From Conchocele bisecta (taxonomy: Eukaryota > Mollusca > Bivalvia > Lucinida > Thyasiridae), in contig CM055271.1 of NCBI GenBank assembly GCA_029237695.1, positions 82,099,488-82,163,487 of the forward strand: a stretch of DNA of 64,000 nt, written 5' to 3'. A model generated the notes under the pieces. It was not told the origin of the DNA and made no database searches. It saw only the letters and a program-made list of their open reading frames with translations. This document shows, piece after piece, positions 48,701-55,979 of the stretch (within the stretch, counting starts at the first letter, position 1; every line of letters begins with the position of its first letter). The position numbers were made by a program, and so were the translations under genes.

Positions 48701-49689
48701 AAAGTATATTATCCCGTCAACACAGTGCGTATGTGCCGTGAAACACGGTGCCGTGAAACATTTTTGATATCCAGTCAATACGATTTTTGCATTTTACAGA
48801 CATTTGTAGGTGTTGCCGGGATAAATAGAATAGTAGGTTAGTGCCGTGAATGGGAAAAAATATCTGGCGCGGCACGGAAACGGGATGTGCTCGGCAGAGC
48901 CTCGCCCATCCCGTTTCCTGAGCCTTGCCAGATATTTTTTCCCATTCACGGCACGAACCTACTATTCTCTATCTATTTTCCTTATTTCTGAACCAAAGTA
49001 TATGTTTTGACCACTCATTTGAACCGTCTCGGCGAGACGGTTCAAATGAGTGGTCACAACATATACTTCTGATGAGAAATAAAGAAATTATTGAGCCTTG
49101 CCGGATATTTTTTCCCATTCACGGCACTAACCTACTATTCTCTATGTGCACACACCTACGTTAAAGTACATGCCCACTCAGTAGGCACAACATGATCTTT
49201 ATATCAGAGACATCATCTGAGACAGTTTCTGGCAAACTAAACACTCATTCACCATTACCCCACGCATTTATTGGCATTAATATACATTTTATATCACACG
49301 TAAATGTCCACACTGATATTAGGGGCGATAACCGTGTTACCTTAAAATGTTAAAGACATTACTATTTATTCTCTTTATTTATTTGTTGATGTACAAGGAT
49401 CATACTTTATAATATTATAGCCTGATACCACCGCTACTATCAGTACTATCTACTATTACTATCAGTAAAATCATTATTTCTAAATAATTATATCTGTATA
49501 GCGGGCACTCGTAATTTATAGAACTGGTGCAATAGTGACACAATTACACACTTATTTAATTCATATAAAGAAAAGTTTGTGCCTACTGAGTGGGCATGTA
49601 CCTTTAAACTCATTCACTTTTATTTTTCAGGCGATAAAAGGATCAGTGAGGGGGAGTTTGTCGCTGTTTGGTTCAGCCTTTCTTCATAA
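33658..49689 (+). CDS. secreted EF-hand protein, complete four-exon gene (140 aa)
   Basis: Join 33658-33707, 40378-40523, 47076-47243, 49631-49689: 423 nt = 140 codons plus TAA. All introns are GT-AG and phases match (2, 1, 1). Residues 1-17 form a hydrophobic signal peptide (KMDIYLVVVMVTALG). EF loops: N43-E54 (NRTDDGFLTVAE), D63-E74 (DMNHNGQIDETE), D98-P109 (DTDHDGTISKDP, position 12 not acidic) and D119-E130 (DRDGDKRISEGE). The two loops of each pair are only 20-21 residues apart, shorter than the usual about 36. Each pair ends EF(I/V)AxW, so the protein looks like a duplicated 55-residue module. Loop 2 is split by an intron. Likely role: calcium binding outside the cell or in the secretory pathway. 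A shell-matrix or extrapallial-fluid role is possible but is only inference. Confidence 0.9.
33720..34494. other. intron DNA with family J fragments
   Basis: J-like pieces occur at 33740-33800, 33890-33945 and 34455-34492 (AAACCCATAAGCCC). The rest is AT-rich without a recognised feature. Confidence 0.4.
34495..34692. repeat. inverted-pair repeat, left member
   Basis: CATTTCAGTGCGACCGTTG through TAACGTCATGAGACACATGC and ACGTGCTGTACGTTTGAAC to CGGCTGTCATGTAAC. The reverse complement lies at 37692-37890, about 3 kb away. It contains GTAACGTCA and TGACGTAA half sites. Confidence 0.65.
34693..35039. other. no feature recognised
   Basis: Unique-looking intron sequence, with no open frame of interest. 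Confidence 0.35.
35040..35392. repeat. fragments of families C, Q, J and A
   Basis: 35048-35083 is a family C arm (TATGTTGTTACCACTCAG). 35085-35215 is a family Q arm (GAAATTCGCAAATGTCCGAAG). 35220-35355 is family J. 35358-35388 is the first 31 bp of family A, joined directly to family D sequence. Confidence 0.5.
35395..35685. mobile_element. family D, left part missing
   Basis: Begins within the element (AAAATAAAAGTTAAATTTTG), keeps the GTCTATGGGGATTTAACATG hairpin and ends GCTTTAGCGAAACAGACAGTA. Confidence 0.75.
35693..35998. mobile_element. family A palindromic MITE
   Basis: CCAGTAGCCTATTTCACC to TTGCTGAAATAGGCTAC, with the central TTACAGCC/GGCTGTGATAA hairpin. Confidence 0.85.
36303..36596. 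mobile_element. family E, hairpin arm deleted
   Basis: Runs normally to CTGGACGAGG and then jumps to CCATTCATTCCTATAA, so most of the second hairpin arm is missing. Confidence 0.75.
36597..36953. other. no feature recognised
   Basis: Unique-looking intron sequence with a local GC rise at about 36605-36640. Confidence 0.35.
36954..37042. repeat. 89-bp near-perfect hairpin
   Basis: Arms ATAACGTAAATATGTCCGC and inverse, with TTCTCTTCAATGAAAA continuing towards the loop CGCCAATGGTTGG. Directly precedes the RT relic. Confidence 0.75.
37043..37605 (+). pseudogene. non-LTR retrotransposon reverse transcriptase relic
   Basis: Shifting frames read NYRLISLLSCLGKLMERCI, ILTQYQYGFKPGDSTTNQL, VFCDISKAFDRVWRRGLLAK and GTLHKWFSSYLSSRKQRVV, and further on WHVYFNPDKTMLIP. 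These are the finger/palm blocks of a LINE RT (CR1/Jockey-like); DISKAFDRVW is the first catalytic block. The FxDD catalytic region is gone: a deletion joins RKQRVV-type sequence to the thumb. At least two frameshifts and a stop (AAATAAATTC at about 37276) show it is dead. Confidence 0.85.
37606..37890. repeat. family G foldback and right member of the inverted pair
   Basis: 37606-37690: TTATCAGGCTTTGCTCGG / GCCTTGCCTGATAC around GTAGGAATTCC. 37692-37890 is the reverse complement of 34495-34692 (GTTACATGACAGCCG start). Confidence 0.65.
37891..38200. other. no gene recognised
   Basis: Contains GAGCTGTATCACAGCTCAGG (about 38062), also near 29046. Otherwise unassigned. Confidence 0.35.
38201..38640. 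repeat. GC-rich GGGGCGGCGG element and family Q arm
   Basis: 38213-38520: GGGGCGGCGGAAGTGGGGG start and two units of about 110 bp (TTTACGGGGGAGAATGTCCCC, TTACGCGGGAGCATGCCCCC). 38525-38640 is a family Q arm (TTACGCAGATGTCCGAAGG). Confidence 0.5.
38675..39055. mobile_element. family E with a replaced hairpin centre
   Basis: Arms as in other copies, but the GCCTTCCGGCC centre and inner arm are replaced by AT-rich ACAATTTTCGAAAAC ... TTTTCGAAAATTGT (about 38762-38824). Confidence 0.75.
39064..39128 (+). pseudogene. possible relic copy of EF-hand exon 2
   Basis: AATACACG...CACATCGTCTGGATATCCTG (parts) resembles the exon 2 start AATACACGGACACCCACATCG at roughly 75% over about 50 bp, with a frame-preserving 6-bp insertion (IHAVGHTHRLDIL against IHGHPHRPDIP). 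No AG acceptor is left: family E ends immediately upstream. Function unlikely. Confidence 0.4.
39191..39765. mobile_element. family D palindromic element, complete
   Basis: ATAGTCTGTTTCACGAAAGC and its inverse as ends, flanked by CCTATAG/CTATAG. The central hairpin is ATCTTCACGGAGTGAAGAT. Best-preserved copy together with 51445-52030. Confidence 0.9.
39865..40200. repeat. family Q arms (three partial copies)
   Basis: CTTCGGACATCTGCGTAATT (39868) is mirrored by two direct copies of TTCATGAAATTCGTAGATG / AATTACGCACATGTCCGAAG. Confidence 0.55.
40378..40523 (+). CDS. EF-hand gene exon 2
   Basis: 146 nt, TACACAG| to AACC|GTATGT, phase 2 in and phase 1 out. It encodes residues 17-65: a short His/Pro-rich linker (IHGHPHRPDIPDNP), helix ARDIFQKAEM, loop NRTDDGFLTVAE, helix MSDIFSKF and the first three residues of loop 2 (DMN). 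The acceptor has only a weak pyrimidine tract. Family I starts 13 bp past the donor. Confidence 0.9.
40537..40642. mobile_element. family I foldback
   Basis: ACAGTGGGGTCGGCGTGTAA to TTACACGCTGACCCACTG, centre GGTTGGAACCAACC. Confidence 0.8.
40797..41130. repeat. TATCAGAAAATGAT inverted repeat and family H
   Basis: 40797-40915: AAATTTGCGGAGTATATCAG and AATGAT are mirrored by ATCATTTTCTGATATACGCC. 40925-40950 is a family H half; 41055-41127 is a full family H hairpin (TAAACCGGATACCCTGGG). Confidence 0.65.
41330..42020. mobile_element. family M fragment split by families B and C
   Basis: Family M sequence at 41330-41435 (AACAAACATTCATTTACAATT) and 41746-42020 (CAGGGGCGATACGCGG, ATATGTCGACAAAAACG). 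Between them lie the GTCAACAC palindrome of family B (41436-41570), a family C hairpin (41610-41690) and half of the second B palindrome. The TTAA ends are lost. Confidence 0.55.
42176..42421. mobile_element. family L palindromic element
   Basis: TTCACCCTTGCACCGCTATT to GCGGTCTAAGGGTTAA, with GCTTTGACAGCACTTTAG and GGAAGTGCTGTCAAACC arms. Confidence 0.75.
42482..42838. mobile_element. family E palindromic element
   Basis: AATTCCAGCACAAAAATATT to ATTCATTCCTATAC with a full hairpin (centre GAGGCCTTCCGGCCTTCG). Confidence 0.85.
42906..43680. mobile_element. family M MITE (TTAA) carrying a SINE
   Basis: AGGTATATGCCCACTCAGT to ACTGAGTGGGCGTGTACCT between TTAA 42902-42905 and 43681-43684. Interior colinear with 2719-3209 except for the SINE at 43313-43575. 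Confidence 0.85.
43313..43575 (+). mobile_element. tRNA-derived SINE with MetaSINE-like core
   Basis: 10-bp target duplication AAAACGTGGG at 43303-43312 and 43576-43585. The head has pol III A-box-like TGGCGTAATGGTTAG and B-box-like GGTTTCGAGCC. The middle reads TGTGTCCTTGAGCAATACAC, ACTGCTCCAGTTCACCCAGC and TGTAAATGGGTACC, which I recall as the conserved core of a SINE superfamily widespread in molluscs (MetaSINE). The 3' part has GGAGACGGCATGCAATG and GTGCCGCCGTTAAAT. Confidence 0.88.
43686..43785. repeat. family D fragment
   Basis: GAATGAGAGTTCGTTTTATT to GGGAATTTAACATGTGGG; both ends lost. Confidence 0.5.
43857..43937 (+). mobile_element. 5' end of the mariner-like element
   Basis: ACACGAGGGGTGTTCCAATA resembles mariner terminal repeats. 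A matching right end was not found after the transposase, where the 83-bp array begins. Confidence 0.5.
43938..44380. mobile_element. GGATCCAGG / CTGAATCCGCC element nested in mariner
   Basis: Inverted ends GCGCGGATCCAGG and CCCCTGAATCCGCC with poly-G runs inside each end. Contains a perfect hairpin TATTTTGCAATACTTGACTA / inverse (43982-44055). It separates the mariner 5' end from its transposase. Confidence 0.65.
44495..45517 (+). pseudogene. mariner-family transposase, frameshifted
   Basis: N-terminal helix-turn-helix region: FDIRAYIKRKFLLSL, VNDIHQQVCEIYGEG, SLRTIFRWVVEF. It continues in another frame with QLKDAARRKSTTKG and LTVRQIAQIL. Catalytic blocks: TGDETWVHYFEPKRK (first Asp), LLHDNAPAHKA (second Asp) and, after another frameshift, PDLAPCDYFLF (third Asp). 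It ends YKGEYFEGTRKIT-stop. All three acidic residues can be seen, but at least three frame changes and a shortened segment between Asp2 and Asp3 make it inactive. Mariner transposases cut and paste at TA. Confidence 0.9.
45565..46595 (+). repeat. 83-bp tandem array copied from an EF-hand exon 3 acceptor
   Basis: About 12 units, strictly 83 bp apart at the left (45565, 45648, 45731, 45814). Each contains GTCTTACCAG|ATACTGGTCA and GATAGACGAGACAGAATTC, the 3' splice site plus first 36 nt of exon 3 (true site: TTTATCCAG|ATAATGGTCAG at 47075/47076). The remainder (GTACAATATATAAACTATAT, CTGTTCTACGGCT) is copied from the intron just before the exon. The rightmost units have ATCGC like the true exon, while others have ATCACC. 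Confidence 0.92.
46600..47040. other. inverted repeat and unassigned DNA
   Basis: 46610-46735: ATAATGCACGCGATATTGGG, GCTAAATAAACGAATGAGCG and their inverses (AACCGAGTTTATTTAGCGG, CCCAATCACGAGGGCATTAT). 46740-47040 has a TGACGTCA at 46930 and no other recognised feature. It separates the 83-bp array from exon 3. Confidence 0.5.
47076..47243 (+). CDS. EF-hand gene exon 3
   Basis: 168 nt, TATCCAG| to GACG|GTGAGA, phase 1 to phase 1. It encodes residues 66-121: the rest of loop 2 (HNGQIDETE), FIAHWTLLELGDLELAV helices, loop DTDHDGTISKDP, DYDRLFYYF and the first residues of loop 4 (DRD). Family H begins about 15 bp past the donor. Confidence 0.93.
47258..47452. mobile_element. two family H foldbacks
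   Basis: 47260-47322 (CAATGAAACCTCTCTAAACC to GAGAGGTTTCGTTGTA) and 47379-47452 (ACAGTGAAACCTCTCTAAAC to GAGAGGTTTCACTGTA), loop CCCTGGGAGGTCCCCAGGG. Confidence 0.8.
47617..47980. mobile_element. second palindrome of family B, family C hairpin, half of family I
   Basis: 47617-47762: AGAGAATAGTAGGTTAGTGC to ACATACTATTCTAT. 47795-47876: GTGTATGTTGTTACCACTC hairpin. 47923-47976: family I half (TTGGAACCAACCTGTCGTG, CACGCTGACCCCACTGTAG). Confidence 0.7.
47981..48489. other. no gene recognised
   Basis: AT-rich intron DNA with a small GCCACTGCGC / CAGTGGCAAC inverted motif at about 48087-48123. No exon. Confidence 0.35.
48490..48640. repeat. family Q arm
   Basis: ATGTACTCTGAACATTTTGTC, AATTACGCAGATGTCCGAAG and ATGGCGTGCCTCATA (split motifs). 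Confidence 0.6.
48711..49147. mobile_element. family B composite plus family C hairpin
   Basis: 48711-48965 is a full composite (TATCCCGTCAACACAGTGC to CGAACCTACTATTCTCTA). 48970-49085 is a family C hairpin (TTGAACCGTCTCGGCGAGACGG split). 49086-49147 is a second copy of the right half of B. Same order at 24121-24640. Confidence 0.8.
49165..49603. mobile_element. family M MITE (TTAA), reverse orientation
   Basis: AGTACATGCCCACTCAGTAG to CTACTGAGTGGGCATGTACC, flanked by TTAA at 49161-49164 and 49604-49607. It ends about 27 bp before exon 4, so the last intron has little other sequence at its 3' end. Confidence 0.85.
49631..49689 (+). CDS. EF-hand gene exon 4 (terminal)
   Basis: 59 nt after TTATTTTTCAG|. 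It completes loop 4 (GDKRISEGE), then FVAVWFSLSS and TAA at 49687-49689. Phase 1 entry matches exon 3. The acceptor has the best pyrimidine tract of the gene. Confidence 0.92.
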
Positions 49690-49801
49690 ACCACTCAACC
49701 GCGACGACTGGCGCACGTGTATGCCGCTGCTGCTATGTAAACTAGTTTCGACCTACATTTCTATAAATACGGGAAATCTTAAACCTGCATTCCCGCATCC
49801 C
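49690..49801 (+). other. probable 3' UTR
   Basis: Unique sequence between the stop codon and family A. No AATAAA lies inside it; the first AATAAA is within family A at about 49997, so the poly(A) site may be supplied by the repeat. Inference only. Confidence 0.35.
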
Positions 49802-50339
49802 AGTAGCCGATTTCACCAACATTGCAAAGTATACTTTTCTAGCAAAGTATACTTTGAGGGAGTAATCATTTATTTCCCACCGAAATGCATTTTGTCATAT
49901 AGAACTAACGACTGCATATATTTGATGATTAAAAGTATGTAGAATTATTATACTGAATTTATTACATTATGACAGACAAAATGGCTGTGATAATGTAATA
50001 AATTCAGTATAAAAAAGTTAATAAATTTATCTTTAAATTGAAATTTTCTCCCTCAAAGTATACTTTGCTAGATAAGTATACTTTGAGGGAGTAATAATTT
50101 ACTTTTTTCCTGAAATGCATTATTTCATATAGAACTAACGACTGCATATTATTTGATGATTAAAAGTATGCAGAATTATTATACTGAATTTATTACATTA
50201 TCACAGCCATTTTGGCTGTGATAATGTAATAAATTCAGTATAATAAAAATTAATAAATTTATCTTTAAATTGAAAATTTCTCCCTCAAAGTATACTTTGC
50301 TAGATAAGTATACTTTGCAATGTTGGTGAAATAGGCTAC
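49802..50339. mobile_element. two overlapping family A copies
   Basis: 49802-50095 starts GTAGCCGATTTCACC and its right arm merges with the left arm of a second copy (TATACTTTGAGGGAGTAATA) that ends GGTGAAATAGGCTAC at 50339. Two central hairpins (about 49975, 50213). Confidence 0.8.
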
Positions 50340-50833
50340 AGATTGACATATACCTTTTATCCATTCTTTTGATATAACTCTTTCAGCAAAGTAAACATTC
50401 ATTTACAATTATCCGACGTGTTTATTGGCAATATTACCGCAAACGTGAATTGCCTCTTTTGAGATCAGGGGCGATAGCCGTGTTTCCTTAAAATTATAAC
50501 GGAATAAAATATTTATTCTCTCTATTTATTGTTCGATGAACAATGATGATATACATTATCATATGTGAATACAAATACCTAGTCAAGTGACGCATTTAAG
50601 GTAATAGGTGATAGATAGATACACTTGACTTCAAAGATAATTGCTTCATAAGAGCGATGTGATATTTGAATATAACATATGTGAATATTGTTAAAAACAC
50701 AGGCACAAACCTGTCCAGAAAACTGACATATTTTACAGTTTGGTGTAATATAATTTATAGGATTCCGTTTTCATGGCCTACATTATATCATATGTTCTAC
50801 TTCACATTAGGAGTTCTTTGACAAACGGCAGAA
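50340..50833. repeat. family M fragment and unassigned DNA
   Basis: 50365-50620 carries AACATTCATTTACAATTATC, CAGGGGCGATAGCCGTGTTT and CGATGAACAATGATGATAT from family M, rearranged. 50621-50833 is unassigned. Confidence 0.5.
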
Positions 50834-51142
50834 CAGTAGCCGATTTCATCAACATTGCAAAGTATACTTATCTAGCAAAGTATACTTTGAGGGAGAAATC
50901 ATTTATTTCCCCCAAAATGCATTATTTCATATAGAACTAACCACTGCATATATTTGATGATTAAAAGTATGCAGAATTATTATACTGAATTTATTACATT
51001 ATCACAGCCAAATTGGCTGTGATAATGTAATACATTCAGTATAATAAAAATTAATAAATTTATCATAAAATTGAAAATTTCTCCCTCAAAGTATACTTTG
51101 CTACTAAAGTATACTTTGCAATGTTGATGAAATAGGCTACAG
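50834..51142. mobile_element. family A palindromic MITE
   Basis: CAGTAGCCGATTTCATCAAC to GTTGATGAAATAGGCTAC, both arms complete. Confidence 0.9.
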
Positions 51143-51444
51143 GTGAAACTGGCTGATGGCTGGAACACACACATATGGCCCTCTTGGCCACTACATGTCC
51201 CGTATATGATACAGTAACGAGGCAGAATTCACATATATGTAAAACATATATTCTATCACATTTGCGAAGAAATTATCTTTGAATCAAACGATGAGCAGGT
51301 ATAGAACAGGCCCTTAAACGATTTAATTAAGTTAAATATGCCCTGCCTCATTTGAATATCTACAATGGCGCGCGTCCCTGGAACGGATTGAACTATTAAT
51401 TCGCAATAATATGTAGAAAACGGCCATTTTTCATTGAAAGGGTG
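51143..51444. other. no feature recognised
   Basis: Linker DNA without repeats or exons that I can identify. Confidence 0.35.
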
Positions 51445-52030
51445 GACTACTGTCTGTTTCACGAAAGCTGCCCAAATTTTACGGCTATATAAACAATTCA
51501 AAAACAAGATTTCTTTTGATAATATTAAATTAAAGGAAACATTAAGAATGAGCCTTCTTTTTATTTCGTGAAATTTGGTCAAATATTGATTTTATTGCGA
51601 AAACAAAATTTCCCCATGTTAAATCCCCATAGACATCTTCACGGAGTGAAGATGTCTATGGGGATTTAACATAGGGATTTTTTTTATTTTTTTTTGAATT
51701 TTAGGAAATAATGGTTTTCCGATTTTTATTTTAACTTTTGGTTTTAGTTGATCATATCCAAGCTATCTAGCTAAGTTTCGGAGTCAATTTCCAAATTTTT
51801 TCGTTTTTTGACTAATCCCACATTCCTTTACTCTTTTTCCCCCATGTTAAATTCCCATAGAGAAATCAATTTTTCGTAATAAAACCAATATTTGACCGAA
51901 TTTCACGAAATAAAAAGAAGGCTCATTCTTAAATTTTCCTTTAATTTAATACTATCGGAAAAAATATTGTTTTTGAATTGTTTATATGGCCGTAAAATTT
52001 TGGCAGCTTTCGTGAAACAGACTATAGCTA
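51445..52030. mobile_element. family D palindromic element, complete
   Basis: TACTGTCTGTTTCACGAAAG to CTTTCGTGAAACAGACTATA. Central hairpin with ATCTTCACGGAGTGAAGAT. Confidence 0.9.
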
Positions 52031-52702
52031 ACCAGGTATGCACTTGTATATTTTCCATGATCACATGTTTCGGCCTAAACTGCGGGAGTGCATTATTTGC
52101 ATCTGTTTTAGGTTGAGATGTGTAAAGTAGAAATTATATAGAATTGGATACACAAACAAAATGTTGAACAATTGACTAAGTTAGAAACTTTTAAGGTGAT
52201 ATTTTTGGTTAAAAAACAGTTTTAGGCATAAAAACACCAATGTGCACATCTTCAATATGTGTCGAAGACGTGTGTATAGTTTCAGATCAATTGACTGAAC
52301 GGTTTCTGAGGAATTTTGTACACAAACTATGCAGTTTTTCTGTTCGCCGCCCACCCCGCGGTAAAACATAATACGTATCATTTTTTTTAAAACGGTTGTA
52401 TAACGAGGCTCTCTGTCTGGTTTCTTATGCACTCTGTAAACGAGGTTAATAAATACCGTATTTAATGTTTGATTATATAACCACATACTTTTACTCTGAA
52501 AATGTTCCGATTATGCCTCAGTCAATGATACATCGGAAGAGGATAAGGCGCCGGTACGATGTGTGTTTTTGAAGATGTCGTACGGGAATCGGCGACATCA
52601 GGACGGAAATCGTTTTTTTGGCATCGTAGGGATCATCGGCACTTTTAATGCGGAGTTTTTGAAGACCGCACGATTTTGAAAATCGGGAACTCACCGCACG
52701 CA
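52031..52702. repeat. dispersed CACATCTTCAATATGTGT repeat and unassigned DNA
   Basis: 52190-52335 (AATGTGCACATCTTCAATAT, TTTTGTACACAAAC) resembles two units at 56660-56930. The rest, including AGAAGATGTCGTACGGGAAT at about 52570, is unassigned. Confidence 0.45.
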
Positions 52703-52815
52703 TCTGGGGGCCATTTCACTAAAGTTCGTACGACTAAAATGTTCGTAAGTGGAAACTTATGATAGTCTGTAAATTTCACATTAACACTGTTTTAGTCGTA
52801 CGAAGTTTAGTCAAT
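52703..52815. repeat. family K, shortened
   Basis: GGGGGCCATTTCACTAAAGT to GTCGTACGAAGTTTAGT with the centre deleted. Confidence 0.65.
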
Positions 52816-52860
52816 GCACATTTCGATCGCCTTGCACCGTGAACGATCGTAGGAAGCCCG

Positions 52861-53951
52861 CACATGTCGAAGTAACGGATCAATGTCTATACATACATTA
52901 ACTATACCTAAAAGTGTCAACAAGTGGGGAAAAATTATTGAAAAAAACACAACATTACTCCCTGTTAGAACACAATGCAAGGTGCCTATGCTTTTAATGG
53001 TCCGTATTCGGACGACCTCGAGACAATGGACTCGCAAGAAACAGTCTACCGAGTTTATATCTTATCCGCTAATTGCAGAAGTTAGGCAAATGTTAGTCCT
53101 CCGCAACGATATGTTCCACGATGCGCTATGTTAACACGTCTTCGAGATAGAGATTATTTTGTTCAACACAATTATTAATTTACCTTAAATCGTAATACTT
53201 CGGTAACATTTTCCGGGCCTATACTACTATATGACAGCGCAAACATCTGCTTCAAACTACACTTTTACGTCGTCCGGGCCTGTTAAGAAACAGTTTGCAT
53301 CGAAACAACATTTTTTAAAATCGAACATTTTATCAAATCTACATTTACACCAGTCCAATGCGTCACGACAGACAATTCAATCGCACCAACATTTCTATCA
53401 TTTCTCAGGAAGCCATATTGTCTAATTGTTGATGAGTTTTCCGGATGACGTCATCAATAAGCATATGATTTGTTGAGATTCGTGGAGTGTCACGCGTAAG
53501 CGTCATGTTACATCGACTGGTTACCAGCCAGTCACCTGTTTACCTTGTAAGCGAAGCTATGAAACGGTAGCAGCTGTCGCGTCACCGGGAAAGTCAAAGA
53601 AATAAATGTGCCCAATGTCTACTTACTAGAGACAAATGCCGAACTTTGTTGGAACAAAATAATCCATAGCTCGATAACGCGTTGACATAGCGCATCGGAG
53701 AATACATCATTGCAGAGGGCTAACATTTGCCTAACTTCTGCAAATGGCGGAAATGATATAAATCGGTTGACGGTTTCGTGAGAGTCCGTTGTCTCGAAGC
53801 CGTCGGAGTACAGCCCATAAAAAGCATAGGAACCTTGGTAATGTGTTATAACAGGGAGTAAAAAAAAGTTTAACTTACATTTTTTTCACTTTTGATACTT
53901 TTAGGTATATTTAATGTATTTATATGCCTTGGTATGTTACTTCACCATGTG
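52861..53951. mobile_element. 1.1 kb family Y-related TIR element
   Basis: Inverted ends CACATGTCGAAGTAACGGA / TATGTTACTTCACCATGTG and subterminal CATTAACTATACCTAAAAG pair. Near-identical 8-bp flanks GAAGCCCG (52853-52860) and GAAGCCCC (53952-53959). Inner inverted parts near CTCGAGACAATGGACTC and GTCTCGAAGCCGTCGG. Frames at 52883-53134 and 53231-53425 show no domain. Confidence 0.75.
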
Positions 53952-53959
53952 GAAGCCCC

Positions 53960-54776
53960 TGGGACATCCCCTAGGCACCATGTGCTGCCCGATATTGAAA
54001 ATTCGTGTTTTTACTACACTTAAAGTGGATTTCATTTGCCGAACGACGCCACATTATGTTATAGTTGGGGGCGTAACCTAAACAAACACCTCCATTGTAC
54101 ACATTTGTCTAGAATCACCATTTTTACTGTATCATTAGATACAGTTATGTCAGCGTCCGATATATGTTACTATTTTTAGGTATCGCCATTTTTTTATCTA
54201 TTTTTGTATAATTAAATAGATAATGTCAGTCGCCATTTTTTAAACGGCTATAGTTCATATTTCATAATGCCTATTTTGATGCTAAATTCATCAAATTAAA
54301 GGTATGTCTCTCTGCTCCAATTTGGTATATAATATGTATGTCTACGACGGATGAATTAATGCACCACGACAAGATCAAGACTGTTATAAAGGCTGCCAAT
54401 GGGGAAATCATCAGCGTGGGACAGGCACACTTTCCTACTTTTTGTTTCTGGCGATACAGTTTCAGTTCTTTCAGTACTTTGATTTGACTAGTGTTAGATA
54501 CGATAATGGTGTTTATTTGTTTACCCGGGAGCGAAGCTGGGCTCCCACTGTGGCGGCCATATTGGACACATTCAAAATGGCCGCCATCCAGATTGAGGCA
54601 GTGCAATAACTTGAGAACTAAAAGTTGTAGCATAATAAATGAGACCACTTTATATATTAGATATGGGGAATCAATTTCTAGTGTCATTTTGTCATTTCAA
54701 GGTCAATGTCACGTCTTAAGGTCACCGTCAATGTCATTTTGGCACAACATATTGCGTGACATTGCTTGATTATAAG
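53960..54776. other. no gene recognised
   Basis: About 800 bp. Contains a GGCGGCCATATTGG / AATGGCCGCCAT inverted pair (54553-54595). Frames at 54271-54687 (-) and 54491-54769 (+) have no recognisable domain or splice context. Confidence 0.35.
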
Positions 54777-55062
54777 TAGCCTATTTCACCAACATTGCAA
54801 GTATACTTTTCTAGCAAAGTATACTTTGATGGAGTAACCATTTATTTTTCCTGAAATGCATTATTTCATATAGAACGAACAACTGCATATATTTGATGAT
54901 TAAAAGTATGCAGAATCATTATACTGTATTTATTACATTATCACAGCCAAAATAGCTGTGATAATGTAATAAATTCAATATAATAAAAATTAATAAATGT
55001 ATCCTTATATTGAACATTTCTCCCTCAAAGTATACTTTGCAATGTAGGTGAAATCGGCTACA
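54777..55062. mobile_element. family A palindromic MITE
   Basis: GTAGCCTATTTCACCAACA to AGGTGAAATCGGCTACAGG; the right arm lacks one AAGTATAC segment. Confidence 0.85.
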
Positions 55063-55460
55063 GGCATATTACTTGAGACTTATACATCACGCAGTGAGTT
55101 GCCGCGAAAACAAAGCATTGTTTTATCATACTGAGTGAAACTGCTGAAGCTGCCGATGAAGTTAGCAAATTGTCAGTCGTGATGTGATGTCAGTCGTGAT
55201 GTGACGAAGCTACTCCTGGGGGCCGTTTCACTAAACTTCGTATGACTAAAAAGTTCGTAAGTGGAAAATTATGATAGTCTGTACATTTCACATTAACAAG
55301 GTATTCTTTTATTGGATTTACATTTATTGAGCATAGGCTGCATAAGCAGCCTATGCTCAATAAATGTAAATCCCTCAGTTGAAATTTCCAGACGATCCTA
55401 AATTTGCACTTACGAACATTTTAATCGTACATGTACAAGGTTTCGTGAAACGGCCCCCTG
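55063..55460. repeat. unassigned DNA, then family K with nested hairpin
   Basis: GTCAGTCGTGATGTGA occurs twice at 55173-55204. 55217-55460 is family K (GGGGGCCGTTTCACTAAAC to GTGAAACGGCCCCC) with the GATTTACATTTATTGAGC hairpin at 55313-55374. Confidence 0.65.
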
Positions 55461-55479
55461 CAATTTCAATGGTGGCGTA

Positions 55480-55979
55480 NNNNNNNNNNNNNNNNNNNNN
55501 NNNNNNNNNNNNNNNNNNNNNNNNNNNNNNNNNNNNNNNNNNNNNNNNNNNNNNNNNNNNNNNNNNNNNNNNNNNNNNNNNNNNNNNNNNNNNNNNNNNN
55601 NNNNNNNNNNNNNNNNNNNNNNNNNNNNNNNNNNNNNNNNNNNNNNNNNNNNNNNNNNNNNNNNNNNNNNNNNNNNNNNNNNNNNNNNNNNNNNNNNNNN
55701 NNNNNNNNNNNNNNNNNNNNNNNNNNNNNNNNNNNNNNNNNNNNNNNNNNNNNNNNNNNNNNNNNNNNNNNNNNNNNNNNNNNNNNNNNNNNNNNNNNNN
55801 NNNNNNNNNNNNNNNNNNNNNNNNNNNNNNNNNNNNNNNNNNNNNNNNNNNNNNNNNNNNNNNNNNNNNNNNNNNNNNNNNNNNNNNNNNNNNNNNNNNN
55901 NNNNNNNNNNNNNNNNNNNNNNNNNNNNNNNNNNNNNNNNNNNNNNNNNNNNNNNNNNNNNNNNNNNNNNNNNNNNNNN
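55480..55979. other. assembly gap (500 N)
   Basis: Exactly 500 N. The 13 bp before it (CAATGGTGGCGTA, 55467-55479) equal the 13 bp after it (55980-55992). Reading frames across it are artefacts. Confidence 1.

Noticed and set aside
52883..53425. Two plus-strand frames inside the 52861-53951 element as a possible transposase
   Set aside because: They are short, rich in S/T/Q or basic residues, with no DDE/D or RNase H-like motif.
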